Assembly: GCA_964455395.1 (NCBI GenBank)
Contig: CAYVWB010000019.1
Location: 1-63,945, forward strand
Source: CAYVWB01 sp964455395
GTDB lineage: Bacteria > Desulfobacterota > Desulfovibrionia > Desulfovibrionales > Desulfovibrionaceae
Length of the DNA: 63,945 bases
Direction: 5' to 3'
The stretch's first letter is position 1, and every line of letters starts with the position of its first letter. Positions 53,585-61,747 of the stretch are shown one piece after another. The translations under genes and the position numbers were made by a program. A model generated the notes under the pieces. The model did not search any database and was not told the origin of the DNA. It saw only the letters and a program-made list of their open reading frames with translations.

Positions 53585-55063
53585 ATGAAGATCGTATTTC
53601 TGAATCCCCCTTTCAAAGGTCGCTTTTCCAGAGCTTCGCGCAGCCCCGCCGTGACCAAGGGGGGCACGCTCTATTATCCCATTTGGCTCGCTTACGCTGC
53701 AGGCGTGGCGGAGCAAACGGGGCATGAGGTCTTGTTGTTGGATGCGCCCGCCAGGGGGTGGGACGCCAGCCAGACGCATCGTCTCATCGCTGCGTTCGCG
53801 CCCGGGCTTGTCGTGGTCGACACGAGTACGCCCTCCATATACGCCGACGCTGCCTTCGCAGCCGCCGTCAAGACCCACACGCCGGGCGCGCATGTGTCGT
53901 TGGTGGGCACGCATCCTTCGGCGCTTCCTGAAGAAAGTCTACAACTCGACGCCCGCTTGGATTCCATCTGTCTGGGTGAATACGATTACACCGTGCGGGA
54001 TCTGGCGGCTGCTTTGGAGGCTGACGACGCATTGCATGCGGTGCAGGGGCTTGTCTTTCGGGAGCGTCGACATGGGGGTGCGACGACGTCGATCATCAGG
54101 AATGCGGAACGCGAACGGATCGACGCGCTGGACGCCTTGCCCTTTGTTTCTGCAGTGTACAAGCGGCATCTGCGTCCCAAAGACTACTTCTTCGCCGCCG
54201 CTGCGTACCCCATGGTGATGATCATCACCGGGCGAGGGTGCCCCTTCCGCTGCTTTTTTTGCGTCTACCCGCAAGTGTTTCATGGTCGACGATACCGGGG
54301 GCGTTCACCGGAGAACGTCGCTGCAGAGTTTGCCTATATCGCGCAGGAATTTCCCGAAGTTCGCGAAATCGGCGTGGAAGACGACTGCTTCACGGCGGAC
54401 AAGCCGCGGGCCCGGCGCATCTGTGAGTTGCTTGTGGCGCAATGCAACGCGTTGCCATGGTACTGCAATGTCCGGGGGGATCTGGATGAGGACTTGCTGC
54501 GGCTGATGAAACAAGCGGGATGTCGGCTGGTGACGGTGGGGTTCGAAAGCGGCGACGAAGCGATCCTGAAAGCCATGCGCAAAGGCGAAACCGTGTCGCA
54601 GTACCGACGTTTCGTCAAAGCTGCGCGCAAGGTCGGAGTGCTGGTGCATGGCTGCATCATGACTGGCAACCCCGGCGAAACCCCCGAGACGCTCGCCGCC
54701 AGCTACAAGTTCGCCACTGCGATGAATTGCGACTCCATGCAGTTCTATCCTCTCTACGTCTACCCCGGCACGGAGGCCTATGCCTGGGCGAAGGACGCCG
54801 GCTATCTGTCCACCGAAGCGTACGACCAATGGCTCACGCCGGAGGGCTTGCATGATTGCGTGCTGAACCTGCCCGACTATCCGGGTGCGGAAATGATGCG
54901 GCTGTGCGACATGTATTTGCAGCGCTACCACCTCCGACCGGCATATCTTGTGCATAAACTGGCGCAAGCAGTGCGTCATCCACGAGAAGGCTACAGGAGC
55001 CTCAAGTCCGGTAAGACGCTTTTGGTCAAAATGTTGCGCGGACAGATGGGGAGAAGTCGATGA
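53585..55063 (+). CDS. B12-binding-domain radical-SAM enzyme
   Basis: A 492-residue class B radical-SAM enzyme: cobalamin-type domain (about 1-145; Asn-Pro-Pro-Phe-Lys, Val-Gly-Thr-His-Pro, Leu-Gly-Glu-Tyr-Asp), core cluster Cys219-x3-Cys223-x2-Cys226, Gly-Phe-Glu-Ser-Gly and Gly-Asn-Pro-Gly-Glu-Thr. CAGGA precedes ATG 53585. It heads the plus-strand unit with two GT2 enzymes and a DUF2304 protein, joined by overlapping stop/start. That setting, next to lipid-phosphate-type glycosyltransferases, suggests a polyprenyl-linked glycan or lipid as substrate. Confidence 0.87.
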   Translation: MKIVFLNPPFKGRFSRASRSPAVTKGGTLYYPIWLAYAAGVAEQTGHEVLLLDAPARGWDASQTHRLIAAFAPGLVVVDTSTPSIYADAAFAAAVKTHTPGAHVSLVGTHPSALPEESLQLDARLDSICLGEYDYTVRDLAAALEADDALHAVQGLVFRERRHGGATTSIIRNAERERIDALDALPFVSAVYKRHLRPKDYFFAAAAYPMVMIITGRGCPFRCFFCVYPQVFHGRRYRGRSPENVAAEFAYIAQEFPEVREIGVEDDCFTADKPRARRICELLVAQCNALPWYCNVRGDLDEDLLRLMKQAGCRLVTVGFESGDEAILKAMRKGETVSQYRRFVKAARKVGVLVHGCIMTGNPGETPETLAASYKFATAMNCDSMQFYPLYVYPGTEAYAWAKDAGYLSTEAYDQWLTPEGLHDCVLNLPDYPGAEMMRLCDMYLQRYHLRPAYLVHKLAQAVRHPREGYRSLKSGKTLLVKMLRGQMGRSR

Positions 55064-55785
55064 GCGACAGGGCAGGGCGCAATGGTCGCATACTCTGCAT
55101 CATTCCCGCCTACAACGAATCCGGCTCTGTGGGAGACGTGGTGCGCGGCGTAAGGCGGCGCCTCGCCGACGTGCTGGTCATCGACGACCACTCCACGGAC
55201 GACACTGCTGAAGAAGCGCGCCAAGCCGGCGCGCGTGTGGCGAGTTTGCCGGTGAACCTCGGCTACGCTGGCGCCTTGCAGACGGGGTACATGGTCGCCT
55301 TGCGCGAGGGCTACGACTTCGTTGTGCAGATGGACGCAGACGGGCAGCACTTGCCTGAAGACATCCCCAAACTGCTGGCCCCTGTGCTCTCCAGCGCGTG
55401 CGACATCGCCATCGCAAGCCGCTATCTTTCCGACAGCACGTATAAAACGAGTTTCTGCAAGCGCTTGGGGCAACAGCTCTTCGCCGCCATCGCCGGTTTC
55501 TACACCAAACGCACGGTGACCGACCCCACATCCGGCTTCCAAGCCATGACCCGCGCAGTCTTCACGGAGTACGCCCGAGGTTTTTTTCCGGACGACTACC
55601 CGGACGCGGACTTGCTCATCGCCGTGAGTCGGATGGGTTTCAGATCGACCGAGGTGGGAGTGCGCATGAACCAATGCAACGGCCGCTCCATGCATGACGG
55701 CGCGTGGAAAGCCCTCTACTACATCTACAAGATGACGCTGGCCATCTATATCAGCGTGACATGCAAGCTGCCGACACGGAGGTGA
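55060..55785 (+). CDS. Glycosyltransferase family 2, dolichyl-phosphate-mannose-synthase type
   Basis: A 241-residue GT-A enzyme: Ile-Ile-Pro-Ala-Tyr-Asn-Glu at 14-20, Val-Ile-Asp-Asp-His-Ser at 40-45, and the metal-binding Asp92-Ala-Asp94-Gly-Gln-His. The short length, lack of TM helices and Ser-Arg-Tyr plus Asp-Pro-Thr-Ser-Gly-Phe motifs match the polyprenyl-phosphate sugar transferase group. Its start overlaps the radical-SAM stop (ATGA), and the DUF2304 gene follows at once, a common pairing for enzymes that load sugar onto undecaprenyl phosphate. Confidence 0.87.
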   Translation: MSDRAGRNGRILCIIPAYNESGSVGDVVRGVRRRLADVLVIDDHSTDDTAEEARQAGARVASLPVNLGYAGALQTGYMVALREGYDFVVQMDADGQHLPEDIPKLLAPVLSSACDIAIASRYLSDSTYKTSFCKRLGQQLFAAIAGFYTKRTVTDPTSGFQAMTRAVFTEYARGFFPDDYPDADLLIAVSRMGFRSTEVGVRMNQCNGRSMHDGAWKALYYIYKMTLAIYISVTCKLPTRR

Positions 55786-55789
55786 AGCC

Positions 55790-56224
55790 GTGGAGATAAT
55801 GAATATGGCGTCCGGAATCACCATGCATCAGACTCTTTCCGTGTTCACCATGGGCATGGGATTGGCGCTTCTTGTCCTGCACTGCATCCGCAAGCGATGG
55901 CTCAGGGAACGGTACGCCATGCTCTGGGCTCTCATAACATTGGCCATGCTCACGATACCCGCCATGTACCCCATCTACGGCTTCATGGCGGCAGTCATGG
56001 GCATACAAGATGTCACCTCCCTCCTCTTTCTGCTCTCCATCATGAGCATACTGCTGTTGTGTCTGCAGTTCTCGCTGGCCCTCTCCGCAGCGTACGGACA
56101 GCGAAAAAGCGTCGCCCAGCAAGTGGCCATACTGGAAGAACGTATCGTACAGCTCGAAGAGGCCTTGCAACATGCCCGGAAGGGTGAACTTGAGCTGTCC
56201 ACATGGGATGATCAAAAATGTTAG
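55790..56224 (+). CDS. DUF2304 small membrane protein
   Basis: A 144-residue protein with about three TM helices (roughly 14-32, 43-61 and 74-98) and a short C-terminal coiled coil (about 105-132). This topology fits DUF2304, a protein usually next to a DPM1-like GT2, where it may anchor the enzyme. GTG 55790 is chosen because GGAGGTGA lies seven bases upstream; ATGs at 55799 and 55805 are alternatives. It overlaps the next GT2 start by seven bases. Confidence 0.8.
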   Translation: MEIMNMASGITMHQTLSVFTMGMGLALLVLHCIRKRWLRERYAMLWALITLAMLTIPAMYPIYGFMAAVMGIQDVTSLLFLLSIMSILLLCLQFSLALSAAYGQRKSVAQQVAILEERIVQLEEALQHARKGELELSTWDDQKC

Positions 56225-57210
56225 AGTGCGCGGTCATCGTAATCTGCTTGAACGAGGCCGCTTGCATTGGAGAAACACTGGAGTCGTTGACAGCCCAAAC
56301 GTACCCGAAAGAGCGTTTCGACATCCTCGTGGTGGACGGCGGCTCCACGGATGGCACGCAAGAAGTCGTCCGAGCCCATGCGGAACGCCACCCCAATCTC
56401 CGCTTGGTGGTGGAGCCCAAGCAAGGCGCGGCGGCTGGCCGCAACGCCGGCGTGCGCGCAACACGGCGTCCGTACGTGGCTTTTCTGGACGGTGACTGTG
56501 TCGCGCCTCCGGACTGGCTGATGACCATGGCGAGAGGCTTCACTCATTGGAGGGAGCGCAAGCCCTCCTTGGCCGCTGTGGGAGGCTCCAACGTGGCTCC
56601 CCCTGAAGCAGGAGCCTTCGTCCAAGCGCTCAGCGTGGCGCAGGACACGTTCCTGGGCTCCTTCAATTCCGTACAAGGTCGGCGATTCTGTCATGCATGC
56701 TGCGTGGAAAGCGTGGCGACCGCCAACGCATTGTACGACAAAAGCGCCATCGAAGCAGTGGGCGGGTTCGATGAGACGTTGCGCAGTGAAGCTGAAGACG
56801 CCGACTTGAATTACAGGATTCGACAACACGGCGGGTGTTTCATCTTCCTGCCGGAGTCCCGCGTCATGCATTGGATGCGCGCCACGCCGGCGCAGTGGTG
56901 GCGGAACATGGTTCGCTATGGTCGGGGCCGTGCACGATTGCTCAAGCGGCATCCGGGCATGAGGTCATGGATCTATGCGCTGCCATTGCTTTTTGCGTGC
57001 AGCATGGCGCTTTTGCTGCTGGCGCCATGGTGGTCGGGGTTTCTGGCGCCGCTGCTCTATTTTCCGGCCATGGCGTCCTACGTATTGTATCTCACTGCGC
57101 GCAAGGGCGTCGTCAATCTGGCGCCGCACGTCTTCATCGCATTCGTGGTGCAGCATTTCGGCTACAGCCTGGGCGAGGCGCAAGGCTTGCTGGACAGACG
57201 GGTCGTATGA
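56218..57210 (+). CDS. Glycosyltransferase family 2 with C-terminal membrane helices
   Basis: A 330-residue GT2: Val-Ile-Cys-Leu-Asn-Glu near 8-13, Val-Val-Asp-Gly-Gly-Ser at 38-43, Asp91-Gly-Asp93, and Glu-Asp-Ala-Asp-Leu-Asn (the catalytic-base region). Two to three hydrophobic segments lie after residue 250. It is the last gene of this plus-strand unit and lies five bases from a convergent methyltransferase. It probably adds a further sugar on the cytoplasmic face of the inner membrane. Confidence 0.85.
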   Translation: MLECAVIVICLNEAACIGETLESLTAQTYPKERFDILVVDGGSTDGTQEVVRAHAERHPNLRLVVEPKQGAAAGRNAGVRATRRPYVAFLDGDCVAPPDWLMTMARGFTHWRERKPSLAAVGGSNVAPPEAGAFVQALSVAQDTFLGSFNSVQGRRFCHACCVESVATANALYDKSAIEAVGGFDETLRSEAEDADLNYRIRQHGGCFIFLPESRVMHWMRATPAQWWRNMVRYGRGRARLLKRHPGMRSWIYALPLLFACSMALLLLAPWWSGFLAPLLYFPAMASYVLYLTARKGVVNLAPHVFIAFVVQHFGYSLGEAQGLLDRRVV

Positions 57211-57215
57211 ACCTC

Positions 57216-58163
57216 TCAAACGCCCGGGTACGGGAAAGCTGCCAGATCGCTTTGACGAAGCATGACCGTGACGCAATCGCCAAACGTGTGCGCGCCTTCT
57301 GGGAACGGATTGCTGAAGAACTGCGCAGCCATCGCCAGCCCGTACTTCTCTGCGAAGACGCGCATCATTTCAGCGTTCACATCGCTGCGGTCGCCTTGCA
57401 CGCGGGCGCCAGTCGCGCCGTGGTGAATCCAGGCCACGCCGTGGGGGGCGAGTTTGCGCGCGAACTGGCGCACATACCGCTCCACGATTGAACTCTCGAT
57501 GTGAACGAAAGAGTCGAAGCTGATGATGGCGTCGAAGCCGTTGTCAGGAACCATGTCCAAAGAGACGCCGTCGTTGACATGGTATGTCATGTGGGGAAAG
57601 AACCGGAAGCGCTCCCGACAGAGTTCGATGCAACATTCGTTCAAGTCCACCAGCGTCATGGAAGCGGCGTAACGCAACAGCTCGTGGGTCATCCGACCGC
57701 CGCCGGGCGCAATTTCCAGGATGTGATTGCCTTGCAGCTTGGGCAGATAGGGAACGATTTGCCGGTCTGCTATGCGGGCGGCGTGGCTGAAGTCCGGCGC
57801 TTCTCCTGACCACGTGTACCCGTACTGCCAGTACTCGCGCCACTGCTGCGGGTCGCAGTGGACGTTGATGTTCTTGCGAAGATTGCTCGCCGCGTCCTCG
57901 GAAAGCGTGTCCTCTGACGTTGAATAGATGGCGGAGATGCGCTTCCGTCCCAGACGACGCATGGCCAGGAAATTCTTGAAATGGGAACGCACGGTGGGGC
58001 GGCCGTCCTCCACCGTGAAGCGGAACGGAAAGCGCAGACCGTTGCGCGCGATATCCTCTGCGATCCGAGCGATGATGGCGTCCTCGAAAGGCCCCACCTC
58101 TGCCGGCATCTGCACGTCCTCGAGCAGCAGGCTGTAGAGCTTGCCGTTGATGTATGTCGTCAT
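57216..58163 (-). CDS. Methyltransferase with ParB-like N-terminal domain
   Basis: A 315-residue protein. The first 100 residues resemble the ParB/sulfiredoxin-like nuclease fold (Leu-Leu-Leu-Glu-Asp-Val, Arg-Asn-Gly-Leu-Arg-Phe-Pro, Gly-Arg-Pro-Thr-Val, and an Arg-Lys-Asn run), with no catalytic assignment. Residues 145-315 are a class I methyltransferase with Ile-Leu-Glu-Ile-Ala-Pro-Gly-Gly-Gly at 148-156. AAGGAGAG precedes the ATG. It is a single minus-strand gene between two plus/minus groups. ParB-like domains joined to methyltransferases occur in polysaccharide islands, with unknown meaning. Confidence 0.7.
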   Translation of the reverse strand: MTTYINGKLYSLLLEDVQMPAEVGPFEDAIIARIAEDIARNGLRFPFRFTVEDGRPTVRSHFKNFLAMRRLGRKRISAIYSTSEDTLSEDAASNLRKNINVHCDPQQWREYWQYGYTWSGEAPDFSHAARIADRQIVPYLPKLQGNHILEIAPGGGRMTHELLRYAASMTLVDLNECCIELCRERFRFFPHMTYHVNDGVSLDMVPDNGFDAIISFDSFVHIESSIVERYVRQFARKLAPHGVAWIHHGATGARVQGDRSDVNAEMMRVFAEKYGLAMAAQFFSNPFPEGAHTFGDCVTVMLRQSDLAAFPYPGV

Positions 58164-58260
58164 GGACTCTCCTTCGTGGCGCGACGGCGGCGGGCGGGTG
58201 GCTCCGCGTTGCGTGGACAGCGCTGCAGCGCCTCGGAACGCATCCGCGGTTGGCTGCGCG

Positions 58261-58833
58261 TCAGAGCGCGCAGTCTTCCACCATGCGGTCTATCCAGTAA
58301 TGCAGAATGGCGGCGTGGCCGGTTTCGGCCAGGCCGTAGGTTTCAGCAGGCAACCAGAAATTGAGATCCCCTGAACAGCGGAGTCGATTCGTCGCAGACA
58401 TCGCGGAAAGGGTCAGGACGTATCCGCCCAAGGCGCGGGCTTCGCACACGGCTCGTAGCACGTTGGGCGAATTGCCTGAAGAGGAGATGGCGCACAACAT
58501 GTCGCCGTGACGCATGCGCCGTCGCAAGGGCTCCGCAAACACTTCGTCGTAGCTGATGTCGTTGGCGATGGCCGTGATAAGGGAGAGATCGGAGAACACT
58601 TCCGTGCGGATCCGCGCGTTCTTGGCCAAGTCCGCCGCCACATGGCTGGCCATGGAGGCGCTGGCGCCGTTGCCCACCAGAAAGACCGTGCCGCTGCGCT
58701 GCGCCAGCGCCCGGGTATGCAGACACAATTGCTGAAATGCTTCGTCATGGTCGAGGAGCGCGCCGCCATTCCCCATGGCCAGCAAGCCTTGCAAGCTGGT
58801 GTGCAACGTTGCGATCTGATGCCGCCAGGTCAT
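58261..58833 (-). CDS. gmhA: Sedoheptulose-7-phosphate isomerase (SIS domain)
   Basis: A 190-residue SIS-domain isomerase: Gly54-Asn-Gly-Ala-Ser-Ala-Ser-Met-Ala-Ser-His (family pattern GNGGSAADAQH), Asn-Asp-Ile-Ser-Tyr, and Ser117-Ser-Ser-Gly-Asn-Ser-Pro-Asn. The length and pattern match GmhA, which starts the heptose route from sedoheptulose 7-phosphate. It overlaps the RmlD-like gene by four bases. Its kinase (50897) and phosphatase/transferase (51865) lie a few kilobases to the left, and transketolase genes can supply the substrate. Confidence 0.87.
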   Translation of the reverse strand: MTWRHQIATLHTSLQGLLAMGNGGALLDHDEAFQQLCLHTRALAQRSGTVFLVGNGASASMASHVAADLAKNARIRTEVFSDLSLITAIANDISYDEVFAEPLRRRMRHGDMLCAISSSGNSPNVLRAVCEARALGGYVLTLSAMSATNRLRCSGDLNFWLPAETYGLAETGHAAILHYWIDRMVEDCAL

Positions 58834-59732
58834 GGGCTCACCTCATTGTTCAGCAGTGTGCTCAGCTCGTCTTCGATGGTGCGAAAGCGCCGCCCGGCCA
58901 AGTCCTTGCTGGGCTGCAGCCGCACCCCTTTGGGACGCTGGAATGGTTCGGACAAGGCCTCAGCCAGCTCGTCAACAGTCGTTGGCCGCACCAGTTCCGG
59001 TTCGGCGCCGAGTCGGTCGGCTGCGTGCCGCGCCACCGTGTTGGCGATGTCGAGCCGGGTCATGGCCGGCCCGCACACCGTCGCAACGCCGGTACGGCCT
59101 GCCCGCATGTAATGCAAGACACATTCCACCACATCGTCCACATGGGTGGGGTTCATGCCCAGGTCCCGCGCAGCGTACACAGGGCGCCCTGCTGTGAAGT
59201 CGTCGAGCATGCCTCCAAGCAGTCCTCGGGAGCCCGGCTCACGGCCATATACTTTGGAAAGCCGCACGACAAGCCCGAGCCCTCGCGACGCTTCGGCGAA
59301 AGCTGACTCCACGGCGGCTTTTTGACGTCCGTACTCGTTCACGGGATCGGGAGGCGCGCTGTCATCGTATGGCGAGCGCTTCCCGGAGAAGACCATGTCC
59401 GACGAAAACCACAAGGGACGCACTCCCCGTTCAGCGAGCATGCGCGTCAACGTGAGCACCCCGTCGACATTCACGGCCCATGTCTGCGCAGGCTCCTCAT
59501 GGCAACGCCGCAGACCGGAAGCCGCAGCCGCGAGCACCGCCCATTGTCCTGCTTTCAGCTCCAGGCGGTCCAGCTCGGGGGCTGCAAGGTCCAAAAAACT
59601 CAAGCCGGTCAAGGGACGATGCGCGGTTCCTTGCGCGTGGGGGGCGCATTGGCGGAAGGCGCGCAGCAGATGGCCCCCCAAGTAGCCCGTCGCGCCGATG
59701 ACGATGGGCGCCGGCTGGGACGACCGGGTCAT
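58830..59732 (-). CDS. RmlD-like NAD(P)-dependent sugar reductase/epimerase
   Basis: A 300-residue SDR with Gly13-Ala-Thr-Gly-Tyr-Leu-Gly-Gly20 and Tyr134-x3-Lys138, with Ser-Ser-Asp-Met-Val-Phe-Ser at 110-116, the pattern of dTDP-4-dehydrorhamnose reductases (usually Ser-Thr-Asp-Tyr-Val-Phe). It lies between the formyltransferase and gmhA, with four-base overlaps at both ends. It likely reduces or epimerises an intermediate of the sugar carrying the formyl group. RmlD proper is unlikely, as RmlA, B and C are absent. Confidence 0.8.
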   Translation of the reverse strand: MTRSSQPAPIVIGATGYLGGHLLRAFRQCAPHAQGTAHRPLTGLSFLDLAAPELDRLELKAGQWAVLAAAASGLRRCHEEPAQTWAVNVDGVLTLTRMLAERGVRPLWFSSDMVFSGKRSPYDDSAPPDPVNEYGRQKAAVESAFAEASRGLGLVVRLSKVYGREPGSRGLLGGMLDDFTAGRPVYAARDLGMNPTHVDDVVECVLHYMRAGRTGVATVCGPAMTRLDIANTVARHAADRLGAEPELVRPTTVDELAEALSEPFQRPKGVRLQPSKDLAGRRFRTIEDELSTLLNNEVSP

Positions 59733-60406
59733 GATGCGCTGACGGCGAACTGGCGCACGTACGCGGGAAAACGCTCGAGCATGACTTGCTCCGTGTCCAT
59801 GGGCATGCGCCGACGCGCAGGCGCAGCGAGATCCTGCTCGCAGATGGCGTGTTCCTCGCCCGGCAAGAACTCGCGGAAGCCCGCATTGAGCATGATCTCA
59901 TGTTCGTAATGCCGGGCAGCGAGCCGCTCGATGGTGTCCTCCGGATAGACAGGCGTGGGCCGGGTGCAGATGATCTCTCCACAGTCGATGGCGCTGTCGA
60001 TATAGTGCAGCGTGTGGCCCAGGGGGAGCCCATCATGGATGGCCCATTTGAAGGCGTCCAAGCCGCGTCCTTGAGGAATGACGCCAGGGTGGCAGTTGAT
60101 GACGCGCGTCCCCTCCAGCGACGCTTCGGGGATGAGCACGCCGATGGCCACCAGCGCAAGGGGCTCTTCGATGCGGAGGGACTCTCTGGTCGTGTTGCGA
60201 TAGGCAATGCCGTGGGCCCGCGCGAGGCTTCGCGGGTGAGCGGCGTGCGACTGCGCAGGCCGGTGCGCGAACAGGACTTCCCGCGTCGGCCGGGGCTGAA
60301 AAGGCAGCGCATAGATGGCGGTGACGGACTCGCCGCGCAGCAGCAGACCGTGCACGAGCTGCTCGGTCTTCAAGTGGGGTGCGTCGTACGTGATGATGCC
60401 TAGCAT
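59729..60406 (-). CDS. Formyltransferase (sugar N-formyltransferase-like)
   Basis: A 225-residue protein of the methionyl-tRNA/GAR formyltransferase fold. The catalytic triad is visible: Asn104 and His106 in Ile-Asn-Cys-His-Pro-Gly, and Asp141 in Ala-Ile-Asp-Cys-Gly. The Gly-Arg-Gly-Leu-Asp segment after the histidine is characteristic. Compared with tRNA formyltransferase it lacks the C-terminal OB-like domain, as sugar enzymes (FdtF, VioF) often do. It overlaps the next SDR gene (ATGA). Likely role: N10-formyl-THF-dependent formylation of an amino sugar made by the DegT enzymes. The ribosome site is weak. Confidence 0.78.
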   Translation of the reverse strand: MLGIITYDAPHLKTEQLVHGLLLRGESVTAIYALPFQPRPTREVLFAHRPAQSHAAHPRSLARAHGIAYRNTTRESLRIEEPLALVAIGVLIPEASLEGTRVINCHPGVIPQGRGLDAFKWAIHDGLPLGHTLHYIDSAIDCGEIICTRPTPVYPEDTIERLAARHYEHEIMLNAGFREFLPGEEHAICEQDLAAPARRRMPMDTEQVMLERFPAYVRQFAVSAS

Positions 60407-60455
60407 GGTGCTTGCTCGGAAGTAGGCCTGTTGGGATGATGAGCGGACGCGACGC

Positions 60456-61505
60456 CTAGACGAACGCCAAATGGTCGAACGAGGCGTCGAGGTATTCATG
60501 GATCAGCAGATTCTTCGCGTTGGCCACGCAGTGGTGGTTGCAGTCCCGGGAGGGGTCGATGGTGAAGAACGTGTTCTTGTCAGAATACCAGAAGTCCTTG
60601 AAACGTTGATCTTTCAGCGAACCCAGAAGGCCGTTTTCCTGGTTGTAGGCCTTGTCCTGACAGGGGTACACGCATTGGTCGGCGGCGATGACCGGCAGAA
60701 TCTGCATGTATGGGCACCACGTGTAGAGTTTTTGAAACTTGGCGTCCAGTTCATGGTAGGCGTTGTACACCAGGAAATCTGCGTCATTCAGTTCGGCTTC
60801 GGCCTGCTCGGCCTGGCGGGCCACAGCGGCAAAAAAAGGCTTGTGATAGGCGTTGTTGGCTTCGCCGTCGTTGGCCACGATGCACGGCGAAATCTTGACT
60901 GAATCCACACCCATGTCCTTGAGCCTGGCGACTTGCTCGTACACCTTGCGATGGTTTCGTTCGTCCACGATAAGGCTCACGCCCAAGTAGCAAGGTCCGC
61001 CACGATTCTTGAATCGACGCATGTTGTCCATCACCAGCGCGTACTCTGTTTCCGGCGCGCCGCGGTAGGCTGCGTACGAAGGACCGTCGAATCCGTCCAT
61101 GGAAACGCGTATCCACGTGGCTTCATAAGCTAAAAAATCGGCGAGCTCGCCACGCAGCAGGCTGCCGTTGGTCAAGGCGGCGATCCGGACGCCGCCGGCG
61201 CGCAGCGCTTGACAGCTTTCCAGCAGATGGGGGTAGATCAGGGGCTCGCCGCCGCCGGAGAAAGTCACCGCGCGTACGCCCATGGCGACGACGTCTTCCA
61301 CTATTTCGAGCATCTTTTCACGAGGGATGGCGTCAGCCTTCTGCATGGACTGACCCAACTGCAGCTTGTCCACACGATAGGCGCAATACCCGCAGTTGTG
61401 GTTGCACGCGTTGGTGGGTTTCATGCGGATATGCAGCGGCGGCAGTATGGCGTCCTTCTCGCGGGGGAGAGACGCAAGCTTCTCCGGATAATGGAAGATC
61501 TTCAT
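60456..61505 (-). CDS. Radical-SAM/SPASM-type protein
   Basis: A 349-residue enzyme with Cys34-x3-Cys38-x2-Cys41, Ser-Gly-Gly-Gly-Glu-Pro-Leu, and later cysteines (Trp-Cys-Pro-Tyr, Val-Tyr-Pro-Cys, Arg-Asp-Cys-Asn-His-His-Cys) that suggest auxiliary clusters with an unusual His-His-Cys ending. ATG 61505 is chosen since it starts the conserved region; a GTG at 61526 is an alternative. It precedes the formyltransferase/SDR/gmhA genes on the same strand. Reaction unknown. It is the fifteenth radical-SAM gene of the window. Confidence 0.83.
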   Translation of the reverse strand: MKIFHYPEKLASLPREKDAILPPLHIRMKPTNACNHNCGYCAYRVDKLQLGQSMQKADAIPREKMLEIVEDVVAMGVRAVTFSGGGEPLIYPHLLESCQALRAGGVRIAALTNGSLLRGELADFLAYEATWIRVSMDGFDGPSYAAYRGAPETEYALVMDNMRRFKNRGGPCYLGVSLIVDERNHRKVYEQVARLKDMGVDSVKISPCIVANDGEANNAYHKPFFAAVARQAEQAEAELNDADFLVYNAYHELDAKFQKLYTWCPYMQILPVIAADQCVYPCQDKAYNQENGLLGSLKDQRFKDFWYSDKNTFFTIDPSRDCNHHCVANAKNLLIHEYLDASFDHLAFV

Positions 61506-61747
61506 CTTGGTGTACAGCAGTCCCACAATGGAGCCTCGTATCGGGTGCGGTTGATGGAATCCTTGAGCCAGGCGCACGCAGCTCGAAGGAGCGCGGCGTC
61601 GTCACGCCACGGAGGGCGGACGCCGTCATCAGGGCCCTGGGCGGCATCGAGCAGCATTTGCAAGACACATGCCCGCCGGCATGTACGTCGGCATGTTCGC
61701 CGGGGCGCGCCACGACGCTGCATCATTGTCAGGACGGGTTGCGTCAG

